Source: Brevibacillus sp. DP1.3A
GTDB taxonomy: Bacteria > Bacillota > Bacilli > Brevibacillales > Brevibacillaceae
DNA: 64,000 bases
Assembly (NCBI RefSeq): GCF_013284245.2
Contig: NZ_CP085876.1
Span: 1,127,001-1,191,000 of the forward strand
Reading direction: 5' to 3'
Part shown: piece by piece, positions 55,215 to 63,340 of the stretch
Layout: the number at the start of each line of letters is the position of its first letter
Position numbering within the stretch: position 1 is the stretch's first letter
The notes under the pieces: model-generated
What the model was told of the DNA's origin: nothing
Database searches by the model: none
Seen by the model: the letters and a program-made list of their open reading frames with translations, nothing else
Program-made: the position numbers and the translations under genes

Positions 55215-55840
55215 TGGCTAACCATCACGCGCATGCAGTATTGCCTGACGAACCGGAAAAAGCCACCCTTGAAGGCAAGAATAAGGTTCTTGGCTTCTGG
55301 CTCTTCCTCGGTGGGGAGACAGTTCTCTTCGGTTCCTTGTTTGCAACATTTATCGCTCTTCGTGATCAGGCAAATGGCGGACCAACATCCCAATCGTTGT
55401 TTGACATGAATCTCGTTGCCGTGGCAACACTTCTCTTGCTTACCAGCTCGATGACAAGTGTTATGGCTACACTGGCTCTGCACAAGAAAGACCTGAAGAA
55501 GATTCAGCTTTGGCTGACCATCACTGTATTGCTCGGTCTCGGCTTCCTTGCTTTGGAGATTTACGAGTTTGTACACTATGTGAATGAAGGACTGAAAATG
55601 TCAACGAGTGCATTCTCGTCTGCCTTCTACACATTGGTTGGATTCCACGGAGCTCACGTAGCGTTCGGGATTAGCTGGATCATTCTTTTGCAAGTATCTG
55701 CGACGAAAAAGGGCCTGACGGTAGTAACTGCACCGAAGTTCTATCTGGCATGTCTGTACTGGCACTTTATCGACGTTGTATGGGTATTCATCTTTACCGT
55801 GGTATATCTCATGGGTATGATCGGTGGAAAGGTGGGATAA
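55214..55840 (+). CDS. ctaE: Cytochrome caa3 oxidase subunit III (CtaE)
   Basis: A 208-residue subunit with five membrane helices, the short form used in caa3 enzymes. Typical blocks are GFWLFLGGETVLFGSLFATF, VGFHGAHVAFGISW (conserved Glu/His face) and LYWHFIDVVWVFIFTVVYL. It stabilises subunit I and supports proton uptake. Start ATG overlaps the ctaD stop by one base. Confidence 0.95.
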   Translation: MANHHAHAVLPDEPEKATLEGKNKVLGFWLFLGGETVLFGSLFATFIALRDQANGGPTSQSLFDMNLVAVATLLLLTSSMTSVMATLALHKKDLKKIQLWLTITVLLGLGFLALEIYEFVHYVNEGLKMSTSAFSSAFYTLVGFHGAHVAFGISWIILLQVSATKKGLTVVTAPKFYLACLYWHFIDVVWVFIFTVVYLMGMIGGKVG

Positions 55841-55843
55841 TCT

Positions 55844-56161
55844 ATGGGAGCACAAGCTCATAATGAAGAGGTACGCAAGCCGAAAGTCAAACACGAGGGT
55901 CCGAAAAGACACCTAGTTGCTTTCATCGGATCTCTCGTATTGACTGCACTGGCGTTCATTGCAGTGGCGTATGAAGCAATTCCATCAGGTTTTACCGTAC
56001 CATTCATCGTTGCTTTGGCCTTCGTTCAAGCGTTCTTCCAACTGTATGTTTGGATGCACATGGATCAAAAAGGTCATGAGTTTGCACGTATCAGTATTTT
56101 TGCAGGGTTATTCGTAATCCTGTTGGCGATTTTCGTCTTTATTTTCTGGGTTTGGATCTAG
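55844..56161 (+). CDS. ctaF: Cytochrome caa3 oxidase subunit IV (CtaF)
   Basis: A 105-residue protein with three membrane helices after a basic N terminus, matching subunit IVB of Bacillus caa3 oxidases (AFVQAFFQLYVWMHMDQKGH, IFVFIFWVWI). It starts three bases after ctaE and is followed directly by a terminator; ctaG is not present in this cluster. Confidence 0.92.
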   Translation: MGAQAHNEEVRKPKVKHEGPKRHLVAFIGSLVLTALAFIAVAYEAIPSGFTVPFIVALAFVQAFFQLYVWMHMDQKGHEFARISIFAGLFVILLAIFVFIFWVWI

Positions 56162-56176
56162 GAAGTGGAGCGAATA

Positions 56177-56212
56177 GAAGAGGACAGACATTGGGTCTGT
56201 CCTCTTTTTTTG
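56177..56212 (+). terminator. Rho-independent terminator of the cta operon
   Basis: AGAGGACAGAC pairs with GTCTGTCCTCT, followed by TTTTTTT. Confidence 0.93.
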
Positions 56213-56242
56213 CGTTTGATTTTATGAGTGGCTGTGTGGGAG

Positions 56243-56446
56243 GGGAAGAAGCGAATTTCCAGTCTACGCTTCGGCCTACGCCCCGCAAGGGGAGATTCAC
56301 TGTCCGCTCCGGAAAAAATGGCGGGAGCGCTTCAAACGTAGAAGTTTCGAGGATGTTTTTCATAAGTGAAGCTGAAATTCCCCGCCATTTTTTCCGGAGC
56401 TAGGTCGGGCTCCAGAGGCGCTTGGACTGGAAATTCGCTTCTTCCC
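56243..56446. repeat. Nested inverted-repeat element, about 204 bp
   Basis: Outer arms: 56243-56264 and 56425-56446 are perfect 22 bp inverted repeats (GGGAAGAAGCGAATTTCCAG at the start of the left arm). Inner arms: 56306-56325 and 56381-56400 are perfect 20 bp inverted repeats (GCTCCGGAAAAAATGGCGGG on the left). A small CCCCGCAAGGGG stem-loop lies between the left arms. ORFs through the region only mirror the repeats and are not supported. The structure suggests a mobile or structured repeat, such as a MITE-like element or a long cruciform RNA, sitting between cta and the phenylacetate operon. Confidence 0.85.
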
Positions 56447-56583
56447 ACGTGGCAGGGCTACCCCCGACACAAAAGCTGGAAGACTCCCATCGAAGCATAT
56501 TCTGTCAGCCTTTTCTCAGTCATAAACATGAAGAGAAGGAGGAAAAACGATTCGGCAGAGTTTTCTTGCTTTTTGAAAAATAC

Positions 56584-56612
56584 TTGCACCTGTCACAAAG
56601 GCTTTATATAAT
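56584..56612 (+). promoter_or_regulatory. Strong sigma-A promoter of the phenylacetate operon
   Basis: TTGCAC (56584-56589) and TATAAT (56607-56612) are separated by exactly 17 bp. It is 83 bp before the first gene, the EthD protein. Confidence 0.8.
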
Positions 56613-56619
56613 AAAAATA

Positions 56620-56644
56620 TTAACATGCGTTAAAATAACGTTAT
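56620..56644. promoter_or_regulatory. Two adjacent palindromes, probable repressor operators
   Basis: TTAACATGCGTTAA (56620-56633; 5 bp arms, 4 bp centre) and ATAACGTTAT (56635-56644; perfect 10 bp palindrome) lie at and just after the predicted transcription start. Both share a GTTA/TAAC core, which suggests two sites for one dimeric repressor, for instance a TetR-family PaaR acting with phenylacetyl-CoA. No repressor gene is present in the visible part. Confidence 0.55.
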
Positions 56645-56694
56645 ATGAATTAGTCGTCACACACTGCAACTATAATCTAAGGAAAGCAGGGATC

Positions 56695-56997
56695 ATGATG
56701 GTGAAATTGGTAGCAATTTATCGCAAGCCCGAAGATATCGATGCTTTTGACAAGCATTATTTCGAGGTACATGGCCCATTGGCAGAAAAAATGCCTGGCT
56801 TAATCAAAATGGAAGTAAGCAAAATCTACGGAACACCAATGGGAGAATCCGACCTGCATCTGATGGCAGAAATGTACTTTGAATCAAAAGAAGCTTTGAT
56901 GGAAGCGTTGTCATCCCCAGAAGGTCGCGCAGCAGGAAAAGACCTCCGTGGCTTCGCTGGACCAATTGTGTCCATGCATTTTGCAGAAGTAGTTTAA
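56695..56997 (+). CDS. EthD family protein (dimeric alpha-beta barrel)
   Basis: A 100-residue protein from ATG 56695 (a second ATG follows at 56698). The family pattern is seen in LVAIYRKPEDIDAFDKHYFE, VHGPLAEKMPGLIKMEVSK and the C-terminal GRAAGKDLRGFAGPIVSMHF. EthD-like proteins are small ferredoxin-fold barrels found in catabolic clusters; several Bacillales phenylacetate operons begin with one. Catalytic function is not established. It is the first gene after the promoter at 56584, followed within three bases by paaI. Confidence 0.85.
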   Translation: MMVKLVAIYRKPEDIDAFDKHYFEVHGPLAEKMPGLIKMEVSKIYGTPMGESDLHLMAEMYFESKEALMEALSSPEGRAAGKDLRGFAGPIVSMHFAEVV

Positions 56998-56999
56998 TC

Positions 57000-57461
57000 A
57001 TGACCACGAAAAGATTGATAGACGAACAAGCGCTCCATCAGAAGCATTACGATGAGATTTGTGAAAAGCTAAAGCAAGATCCATTTGCGCAATTTTTGGG
57101 CATCAAGCTGATTGAGCTGGGAGAAGGAACGGCGACTGCGGAAGTCACAGTTGCCGAGCATATGCTGAATGCGCACGGCACTGCTCATGGCGCAATCATC
57201 TTCTCCCTGGCAGACTTTGTTTTTGCAGCGGCCTGTAATTCCTATGGCAAAACGTCTGTGGCACTGTCGATGAATATCGGATTTTTGGCTGCTGCCATGA
57301 AAGGGAATCGCTTGGTGGCAACAGCGACAGAAGAGAAGAAAAACAATCGCACAGCCTGGTATCGCATCCGCGTAGAAACGGAGCATGGCTTGGTAGCGAC
57401 ACTGGATGCATTAGCTTATCGGAAAAGTGATTACTTCGTCGAAATCGACGAAAATGAATAA
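57000..57461 (+). CDS. paaI: Hydroxyphenylacetyl-CoA thioesterase, PaaI-type hotdog protein
   Basis: A 153-residue hotdog thioesterase: MLNAHGTAHGAIIFSLADFV holds the HG-x-H/N-type active-site strand and catalytic Asp of the PaaI family, followed by ALSMNIGFLAAAMKGNRLVA and RTAWYRIRVETEHGLVATL. PaaI removes CoA from dead-end ring-hydroxylated products of phenylacetyl-CoA catabolism. It begins three bases after the EthD stop. The second, different hotdog protein just downstream is discussed separately. Confidence 0.88.
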   Translation: MTTKRLIDEQALHQKHYDEICEKLKQDPFAQFLGIKLIELGEGTATAEVTVAEHMLNAHGTAHGAIIFSLADFVFAAACNSYGKTSVALSMNIGFLAAAMKGNRLVATATEEKKNNRTAWYRIRVETEHGLVATLDALAYRKSDYFVEIDENE

Positions 57462-57554
57462 CTGACAGCGAAAATAAAACGGAGAAAGGATGCCAAAAGC
57501 CACGTGCTTAGGCTCCTTTCACTGTTTCAAGACGATACGAGAAAGGGGGCAAAG

Positions 57555-57956
57555 ATGTCAGTGGAGATCCGTAATCGATTCAACCACTACCTGGGCATAG
57601 AAGTTGTGCACCGAGATGAACAGGGCTGTAAGGTAGCACTGAAAATTCGCCCCGAGCTGTTCAATAGCATCGAAGGTGTCGTACACGGAGGCGTTACGGC
57701 GACATTAGCCGATGTGGCAATGGGGCATGGGGCAGCACCTCATGTGGATGGTGTACAGCAATGTGTGACGGTGGAGAGCAAGATTCAATACCTGCATCCT
57801 GCTCGCGGTGAGGTACTCGAGGCACAATCCCATGTATTGAAACAAGGAAAAAGCTTGATCGTGATGGAAGCACGCGTGACTTGTGATGGCAAGCTTGTGG
57901 CTTTTGCTACCGGCACGTATGCGCGGGTTAACCCGCCTGCACAAGGAGGACGTTGA
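57555..57956 (+). CDS. Second hotdog thioesterase, PaaI-like
   Basis: A 133-residue hotdog protein. NSIEGVVHGGVTATLADVAM is the active-site helix with HGG and Asp; CVTVESKIQYLHPARGEVLE and ARVTCDGKLVAFATGTY complete the fold. ATG 57555 follows AAAGGGGGC; the open frame upstream to 57504 is unsupported. It probably acts as an acyl-CoA thioesterase within the same pathway, with different substrate preference from PaaI. The following crotonase ATG shares the last base of its stop codon. Confidence 0.85.
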   Translation: MSVEIRNRFNHYLGIEVVHRDEQGCKVALKIRPELFNSIEGVVHGGVTATLADVAMGHGAAPHVDGVQQCVTVESKIQYLHPARGEVLEAQSHVLKQGKSLIVMEARVTCDGKLVAFATGTYARVNPPAQGGR

Positions 57957-58741
57957 TGATGGAAGAGAGCGTTCGCTTTGAACGTGAAGGACATATAGGA
58001 TTAATTACGCTGAATCGTCCAGATGAGCTGAATGCGCTGAACTACGATACATTGGAGCGCCTGGGAAGCTTGATTGAGCAGGTGCGTCTGGATGCAAAAG
58101 AGATTCGCGTGGTCATCGTGAAGGCAGAAGGGCGAGCATTTAGTGCAGGGGCAGATTTGAAGGAGCGCCGTACACTGACGGAACAGCAGGTACGCCGCAA
58201 TGTCCGCAAAATCCGCGATGTATTTACTGCGTTGGAGAGGCTTCCGCAGCCGACGATTGCCATGATTAACGGATTTGCTTTTGGCGGGGGTTTTGAGCTG
58301 GCGCTGGCCTGTGATTTCCGCTATGCAGTTGCAGATGCCAAAATGGGTCTGACAGAGGTGAGCTTGGGCATCATTCCTGGGGCGGGTGGTACGCAGCGGT
58401 TGTCTCGCTTGATCGGACCTTCCAAGGCAAAAGAGCTGATCCTGACTGCCCGACGCATCCAAGCACAGGAAGCGTATCAAATCGGTTTCGTAAATGCTGT
58501 TGCAAAAGATACAGAGGAGCTGCGTGAGCTGGCAATGGGGTTGGCGAACGAGATTTTGGCAAATGCTCCGCTGGCGGTTTATCAGGCAAAATCAGCCATT
58601 GATCGCGGAAGCAGTGTTGATTTGCAGACAGGTCTAGATATCGAAACCATGTGCTATGAAGTGATTATTCCCACGACAGATCGTCTGGAAGCATTGGAAG
58701 CCTTCCGCGAAAAGCGAAAACCAGTTTTTAAGGGTGAGTAA
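57956..58741 (+). CDS. Enoyl-CoA hydratase/isomerase (crotonase) 1
   Basis: A 261-residue crotonase: ITLNRPDELNALNYDTLERL, GRAFSAGADLKERRTL (oxyanion hole loop), FAFGGGFELALACDFRYAV (first catalytic Glu) and LTEVSLGIIPGAGGTQRL (second Glu and oxyanion Gly). Both catalytic Glu are present, as in true hydratases. ATG 57956 follows AGGAGG with a gap of six; overlapping ATG 57959 is an alternative. It could be PaaF or an upstream hydratase of the phenylacetate beta-oxidation branch; three crotonases in one operon prevent firm assignment. Confidence 0.88.
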   Translation: MMEESVRFEREGHIGLITLNRPDELNALNYDTLERLGSLIEQVRLDAKEIRVVIVKAEGRAFSAGADLKERRTLTEQQVRRNVRKIRDVFTALERLPQPTIAMINGFAFGGGFELALACDFRYAVADAKMGLTEVSLGIIPGAGGTQRLSRLIGPSKAKELILTARRIQAQEAYQIGFVNAVAKDTEELRELAMGLANEILANAPLAVYQAKSAIDRGSSVDLQTGLDIETMCYEVIIPTTDRLEALEAFREKRKPVFKGE

Positions 58742-58797
58742 TATTTTCAAGCAAGTACTCCTACCGAGTCATAAAGCAAGGGAATGAGGGAAGCGAC

Positions 58798-60126
58798 ATG
58801 ATCTTTAATACAGAAATGGAAACGCTACCAAGAGAGAAAATGACGGAACTGCAACAGGCACGCTTGAAAGAAACGGTCAAACGCGTATACGAGCGCGTCC
58901 CTTTCCACACAAAAGCATTCAATGAGGCTGGTGTAAAACCAGAAGATATTCAATCGATGGAAGATATAAAGAAGCTTCCATTTATGAAAAAGACAGATTT
59001 GCGAGAAAATTACCCGTTCAATCTGTTTGCAGTCGAAATGAAGGAAGTAGCACGCATTCACGGTTCATCCGGGACAAAAGGAAAACCGACTGTTGTCGGC
59101 TACACCAAAAAAGACCTGGAGAATTGGGCGGAGATCGTGGCGCGCGCCATTTGCTGTGCGGGCGGAGAGCCGGGAGACATATTCCATAACGCGTATGGCT
59201 ACGGTCTTTTTACAGGTGGTTTGGGTCTGCACAACGGCATCGAGCACATGGGCGCAGTCGCAGTGCCAGTATCCGGTGGTAATACCTCCCGTCAAATTAC
59301 GTTGATCGAGGACTTCAAGCCACGTGGTATTGCAGCAACGCCATCCTATGTCCTCAACATCGTCGAAGAGATGAAAAAGCAAGGAATCGATCCACGAGAG
59401 ACGAGTGTCAAATACGGGATTTTTGGTGCAGAACCGTGGTCGGAAGAAATGCGCGTACAGCTGGAGCATGAGCTCGACATTAAAGCCGTAGACATTTACG
59501 GGCTGAGCGAAGTGATGGGGCCAGGTGTTTCCATTGAATGTCATGAGGTGCAGGATGGTCTGCATATCGCAGAAGACCATTTCTACGCAGAAATTATCGA
59601 TCCGAATACAGGAGAAGTGCTCCCATACGGACAAGAAGGTGAGCTCGTATTCACGTCGCTGACGAAAGAAGCATTCCCGGTTGTGCGCTATCGCACGGGT
59701 GATATCGCTTCCCTCAATCCTGAGCCCTGTAAGTGCGGACGGACAACCATGCGGATGTCGCGCATCAAAGGGCGTGTAGATGACATGCTCATTATTCGCG
59801 GGGTCAATGTGTTCCCGACAGAGATTGAGTCCGTTCTGCTTACGTTCAACCAATTGGCTCCACACTATCAGGTCGTCATTGAACGCGATGGTGCCCTCGA
59901 CCGTTTTGAGGTGCACTGCGAGCTGACAACAGCATATGCAAATGAGATCAGTGGAAATGACAGCTCTGCTCTCTCGCCATTGGTGAAAGAAATCTGCCAT
60001 GACATCAAAAATACGTTGGGCGTGTCCGTGGTGTTGCGGGTGCAACCGCCGAATTCCTTGACGCGCAGCGAAGGGAAAGCGATTCGTGTCGTGGATAACA
60101 GGAACAAATCACAGGCAGCTATTTAA
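58798..60126 (+). CDS. paaK: Phenylacetate-CoA ligase PaaK
   Basis: A 442-residue AMP-forming ligase that activates phenylacetate with ATP and CoA. Signature motifs: IHGSSGTKGKPTVVGYTK (P loop), YGLSEVMGPGVSIECHE (A5), VRYRTGDIASLNPEPCKC (A7 with a Cys pair) and IKGRVDDMLIIRGVNVFPTE (A8), with the final catalytic Lys in SEGKAIRV. Length and order match PaaK. RBS GAGGGAAG. It is the most diagnostic gene for assigning the operon to phenylacetate. Confidence 0.95.
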   Translation: MIFNTEMETLPREKMTELQQARLKETVKRVYERVPFHTKAFNEAGVKPEDIQSMEDIKKLPFMKKTDLRENYPFNLFAVEMKEVARIHGSSGTKGKPTVVGYTKKDLENWAEIVARAICCAGGEPGDIFHNAYGYGLFTGGLGLHNGIEHMGAVAVPVSGGNTSRQITLIEDFKPRGIAATPSYVLNIVEEMKKQGIDPRETSVKYGIFGAEPWSEEMRVQLEHELDIKAVDIYGLSEVMGPGVSIECHEVQDGLHIAEDHFYAEIIDPNTGEVLPYGQEGELVFTSLTKEAFPVVRYRTGDIASLNPEPCKCGRTTMRMSRIKGRVDDMLIIRGVNVFPTEIESVLLTFNQLAPHYQVVIERDGALDRFEVHCELTTAYANEISGNDSSALSPLVKEICHDIKNTLGVSVVLRVQPPNSLTRSEGKAIRVVDNRNKSQAAI

Positions 60127-60158
60127 ACCAGCTCCTGTAAAAAAGGGTGTGACAGTTC

Positions 60159-60932
60159 ATGGCCTATGAATATATTAGCGTAGCCAGTGAAGATGGTGTC
60201 GGTATCATTACGTTGAATCGACCGAAGATTCTAAACGCACTGAATTTGCAGCTCGTCGACGAATTGGTTGACCAGCTGGAGCAAATGGACCGTGACCCGG
60301 GGATTCGGGTGATCATCCTGACTGGCAACGCGAGGGCGTTCGCAGCGGGTGCCGACATTAATGAAATGGCGGAAGCATCAGCCATCGACATCATGAAGCG
60401 CAATCAGTTCGCGGTTTGGGATCGCATCTCACTCATCTCCAAGCCGATTATTGGTGCCGTCAGTGGCTTTGTGCTCGGTGGTGGCTGTGAATTAATGATG
60501 AACTGCGATATTGTGATCGCTTCGGAGACAGCCGTCATTGGTCAACCGGAAATCAAGCTGGGAGTCATGCCTGGGGCTGGTGGTACACAGCGTCTGACGC
60601 ATGTGGTAGGTGAGCGAAAAGCACTGGAGATGCTGCTCACAGGTGAACCGATTTCGGCCAAAGAAGCGTTGAAATACGGACTGGTCAATCGGGTAGTTCC
60701 AGTGGAGGCGTACTATCAGGAAGCGCTCAAGCTGGCGAAGCAAATCGCCCAGCAGCCGCCGCTCGCGGTACAGGTCATCAAAAAAGCCGTGTACAAAGCT
60801 GGTGATCTCCCCCTTCAAGAGGGAATGGATTACGAGCGAAACAGCTTTTATCTTCTTTTGGCAAGCGAAGATCGAAAAGAAGGCATGCAAGCTTTTCTGG
60901 AGAAGCGCAAACCCCGTTTTACGGGAAATTAG
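60159..60932 (+). CDS. Enoyl-CoA hydratase (crotonase) 2, PaaF-like
   Basis: A 257-residue crotonase with both catalytic Glu: FVLGGGCELMMNCDIVIAS and GQPEIKLGVMPGAGGTQRL. It is close to short-chain enoyl-CoA hydratases (crotonase/PaaF), which hydrate 2,3-dehydroadipyl-CoA after ring cleavage. RBS AAGGGTGTGA with ATG 60159. The next crotonase gene follows ten bases after its stop. Confidence 0.88.
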   Translation: MAYEYISVASEDGVGIITLNRPKILNALNLQLVDELVDQLEQMDRDPGIRVIILTGNARAFAAGADINEMAEASAIDIMKRNQFAVWDRISLISKPIIGAVSGFVLGGGCELMMNCDIVIASETAVIGQPEIKLGVMPGAGGTQRLTHVVGERKALEMLLTGEPISAKEALKYGLVNRVVPVEAYYQEALKLAKQIAQQPPLAVQVIKKAVYKAGDLPLQEGMDYERNSFYLLLASEDRKEGMQAFLEKRKPRFTGN

Positions 60933-60941
60933 GAGGCGGCC

Positions 60942-61721
60942 ATGTACGAAACGATTCTTTATGAAGTGTCAGAAGGCGTAGCAGTAGTGACCTTGAACCG
61001 TCCGGACAAATTCAATGCGTTTACAGCCGTCATGAACAAGGAAATCACCGATGCGTTGAAGCAAGCGCAGAAGGATGCGGATGTGCGTTGCATCGTTCTT
61101 ACCGGAGCAGGGCGGGCGTTCAATGCGGGGCAGGATCTCAGTGACGTTTCTGGGGGAGGAGATGTGGATTACGGTAGTTTCTTGCGGGATCGTTATAATC
61201 CAATGATCCTCCAGTTTCAAAAAACAGAGAAGCCGATCATCGCAGCGGTAAACGGTGTAGCAGCAGGTGCAGGTATGAGTGTTGCGCTGGCATGCGATAT
61301 TCGCCTGGCATCGGAAAAGGCATCCTTCGTCAATGCTTTTGTTAACATCGGGCTCGTTCCCGATTCAGGAGGTTGCTACTTCTTGCCGCGCATCGTTGGG
61401 ATCGGCAAGGCGTTGGAGCTGGCGATGATGGGGGAAAAGGTATCCGCTGAGGAAGCACTGCGATTTGGATTGGTCAATCAAGTGTACCCTGCGGAGAGCT
61501 TCATGGAGGATGCGTTGGTGTATGCGCGCAAGCTGGCGTCACTGCCGACGAAGGGAATTGGTTTGATCAAGCGCACGATGTACAAAGGGCTTGAGATGGG
61601 GTTGGAAGAGACCTTGGAATATGAAGCTTTTGCACAAGAGGCGGCTGGCAGCACAGAGGATCATAAGGAAGGGGTCACCGCTTTCATGGAAAAACGTGCG
61701 CCTCGTTTTACAGGCCGTTAG
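60942..61721 (+). CDS. paaG: Crotonase 3, PaaG-like ring-epoxide isomerase
   Basis: A 259-residue crotonase whose signature differs from the two others: GRAFNAGQDLSDVSGGG, AAGAGMSVALACDIRLASEK and VNIGLVPDSGGCYFLPRIVG. The catalytic Glu positions are replaced and an Asp in LVPDSGG is kept, which is the PaaG pattern for 1,2-epoxyphenylacetyl-CoA isomerase and delta3-delta2 enoyl isomerase. RBS AGGAGG lies right before ATG 60942. Naming rests on this motif and on the context. Confidence 0.85.
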   Translation: MYETILYEVSEGVAVVTLNRPDKFNAFTAVMNKEITDALKQAQKDADVRCIVLTGAGRAFNAGQDLSDVSGGGDVDYGSFLRDRYNPMILQFQKTEKPIIAAVNGVAAGAGMSVALACDIRLASEKASFVNAFVNIGLVPDSGGCYFLPRIVGIGKALELAMMGEKVSAEEALRFGLVNQVYPAESFMEDALVYARKLASLPTKGIGLIKRTMYKGLEMGLEETLEYEAFAQEAAGSTEDHKEGVTAFMEKRAPRFTGR

Positions 61722-61743
61722 AGGCGAAGGGAGGCATGCTCAA

Positions 61744-62601
61744 GTGAGTATGAAAACAGTAGGCGTCATCGGGGCGGGAACGATGGGAGCGGGAATCGCT
61801 CTTGTCTGTGCTCGCAAAGGACATCAGGTCATGCTGCTGGATGCAAATCAGGCGGTGCTGGACAAAGCGCTTGTCTATTTGGAATCGATCCTGACAAAAG
61901 ACGTGGAGAAAAACAAAATCAGTGAACAAGAAATGACAGAGACCTTAGAGCTAGTCCATCTCGTATCGGAAATGGAGCAGTTGGCAGACTGCGATATCGT
62001 CATCGAAGCGGTGCCAGAGCGTCTCGATTTGAAAAAAAGCATTTTCAGCCAGCTTTCTGGGATTTGCAGAGAGGATGCCCTTTTACTAACGAATACTTCC
62101 TCCATCTCGATTACGGAGATTGCAGGAGGACTTTCGCATCCCGAGCGCATTCTCGGATTTCATTTTTTCAATCCGGCACCCGTCATGCCCTTGGTTGAGG
62201 TTATTCGCGGGAAAAAATCGAGCGAGGAAAATGTGGAGGTGGCGTATCGATTTGCGCAAGAGTTGGGCAAGGTGCCTGTTCTGGTGACGGACACCCCTGG
62301 CTTTATCGTCAATCGAATCGCGCGGCCTTACTATAATGAAGCATTGCGTATCCTAGGTGATCATGTGGCAGGTGTGGAGCAGATTGACCGCATCATGAAG
62401 CTGGCTGGCGGATTCAAAATGGGACCGTTTGAGCTGCAAGACATGATTGGCATCGACATCAATTTTGCCACCACCAAATCGGTCTATACCGACTTCTTCC
62501 ATGAAGGACGATTTAAGCCTAGCCGGATTCAGCAACAAATGGTTCAATCCGGCAGCCTGGGCAGAAAGACGGGGGAAGGCTTCTATGACTACAACAAATA
62601 A
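61744..62601 (+). CDS. paaH: 3-hydroxyacyl-CoA dehydrogenase, PaaH-like
   Basis: A 285-residue NAD enzyme: VGVIGAGTMGAGIALVCARK (Rossmann loop), HFFNPAPVMPLVEVIRGKKS with the catalytic His region, NRIARPYYNEALRIL and the C-terminal domain (GGFKMGPFELQDMIGIDINF). It oxidises 3-hydroxyadipyl-CoA to the 3-oxo form in this pathway. GTG 61744 follows GGGAGG with nine bases and is preferred over ATG 61750. Its last 17 bases overlap the start of the next gene. Confidence 0.93.
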   Translation: MSMKTVGVIGAGTMGAGIALVCARKGHQVMLLDANQAVLDKALVYLESILTKDVEKNKISEQEMTETLELVHLVSEMEQLADCDIVIEAVPERLDLKKSIFSQLSGICREDALLLTNTSSISITEIAGGLSHPERILGFHFFNPAPVMPLVEVIRGKKSSEENVEVAYRFAQELGKVPVLVTDTPGFIVNRIARPYYNEALRILGDHVAGVEQIDRIMKLAGGFKMGPFELQDMIGIDINFATTKSVYTDFFHEGRFKPSRIQQQMVQSGSLGRKTGEGFYDYNK

Positions 62602-63340
62602 GGCTGTATTGCTCGTGGGCACAAGCCCGCTGTACGCAGAGTTGAATCATCTGATGGTAGAAAGAGGCTACCAGGTGCTTACGCTTGCAGAAGCGATGGC
62701 GGAACCTGAGCTGGTTGAATTGGCAGTGGAAGTGAATAGCGTCGATATGCAGGCGAAAAAGAGGCAGGTACGCGAGCTGGATGACCTATTGCCACCAAAC
62801 GTACCGATCATCACGACTTCGCTCGCGATTACAGCTACAGAAGTAGCGTCCTGGACACAGCATCCTGAACGCGTTTGCGGATTTGGAACGCTCGTGCCCT
62901 TGGTTGAACGGGAGCTGATCGAGATTGCCCCTGCCCTGCAAACGGAGCTGGATACGATTCAAGCAACGGACGTTTTCTTTCAATCGCTCGGAAAAGCGAC
63001 GGAAACTGTAAATGACGAGGTAGGTCTCGTGTTCCCGCGCATTTTAACACTCATTATCAACGAGGCTACCTTTACTCTGATGGAAAAAGCAGCAACCGCT
63101 ACCGATATCGATATCGCGATGAAAAAAGGAACCAACTATCCATACGGCCCTCTCGAATGGGCAGATCGCATCGGGTTGGATGAGATTTTTGCGATATCGA
63201 GAGGTTTGCAGCGCGATCTGGCCGAGGAGCGTTATCGCACAGCGCCGCTATTACGAAAGCTGGTGCTGGCAGGGCGTGTCGGCGTACGCAGTGGGCAAGG
63301 CTTTTACACGTACGAAGAAAAAGTGGGTGTAGAGGCATGA
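62585..63340 (+). CDS. 3-hydroxyacyl-CoA dehydrogenase-like protein with degenerate NAD site
   Basis: A 251-residue relative of PaaH. The N-terminal Rossmann loop is lost: the usual GAGTMG region reads VLLVGTSPLYAELNHLM. It keeps HPERVCGFGTLVPLVERELI in place of HFFNP and a C-terminal domain with INEATFTLMEKAATATDIDI, AMKKGTNYPYGPLEWADRIG. It therefore probably does not bind NAD normally; it may be the second half of a two-subunit dehydrogenase, as some 3-hydroxyadipyl-CoA enzymes are split, or a chaperone. ATG 62585 has GGGGGAAGG upstream and overlaps paaH by 17 bp; the next thiolase starts in its stop codon. Confidence 0.85.
   Translation: MTTTNKAVLLVGTSPLYAELNHLMVERGYQVLTLAEAMAEPELVELAVEVNSVDMQAKKRQVRELDDLLPPNVPIITTSLAITATEVASWTQHPERVCGFGTLVPLVERELIEIAPALQTELDTIQATDVFFQSLGKATETVNDEVGLVFPRILTLIINEATFTLMEKAATATDIDIAMKKGTNYPYGPLEWADRIGLDEIFAISRGLQRDLAEERYRTAPLLRKLVLAGRVGVRSGQGFYTYEEKVGVEA

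Noticed and set aside
56152-56694. Short ORFs through the inverted-repeat element
   Set aside because: They follow the palindromic arms on both strands and have no supported start; the element is noncoding in appearance.
59065-60045. Long leftward ORF (326 codons) opposite paaK
   Set aside because: It has no ribosome site or family resemblance, is Cys/His/Phe-rich, and exactly mirrors a strongly conserved gene; it is an antisense shadow.
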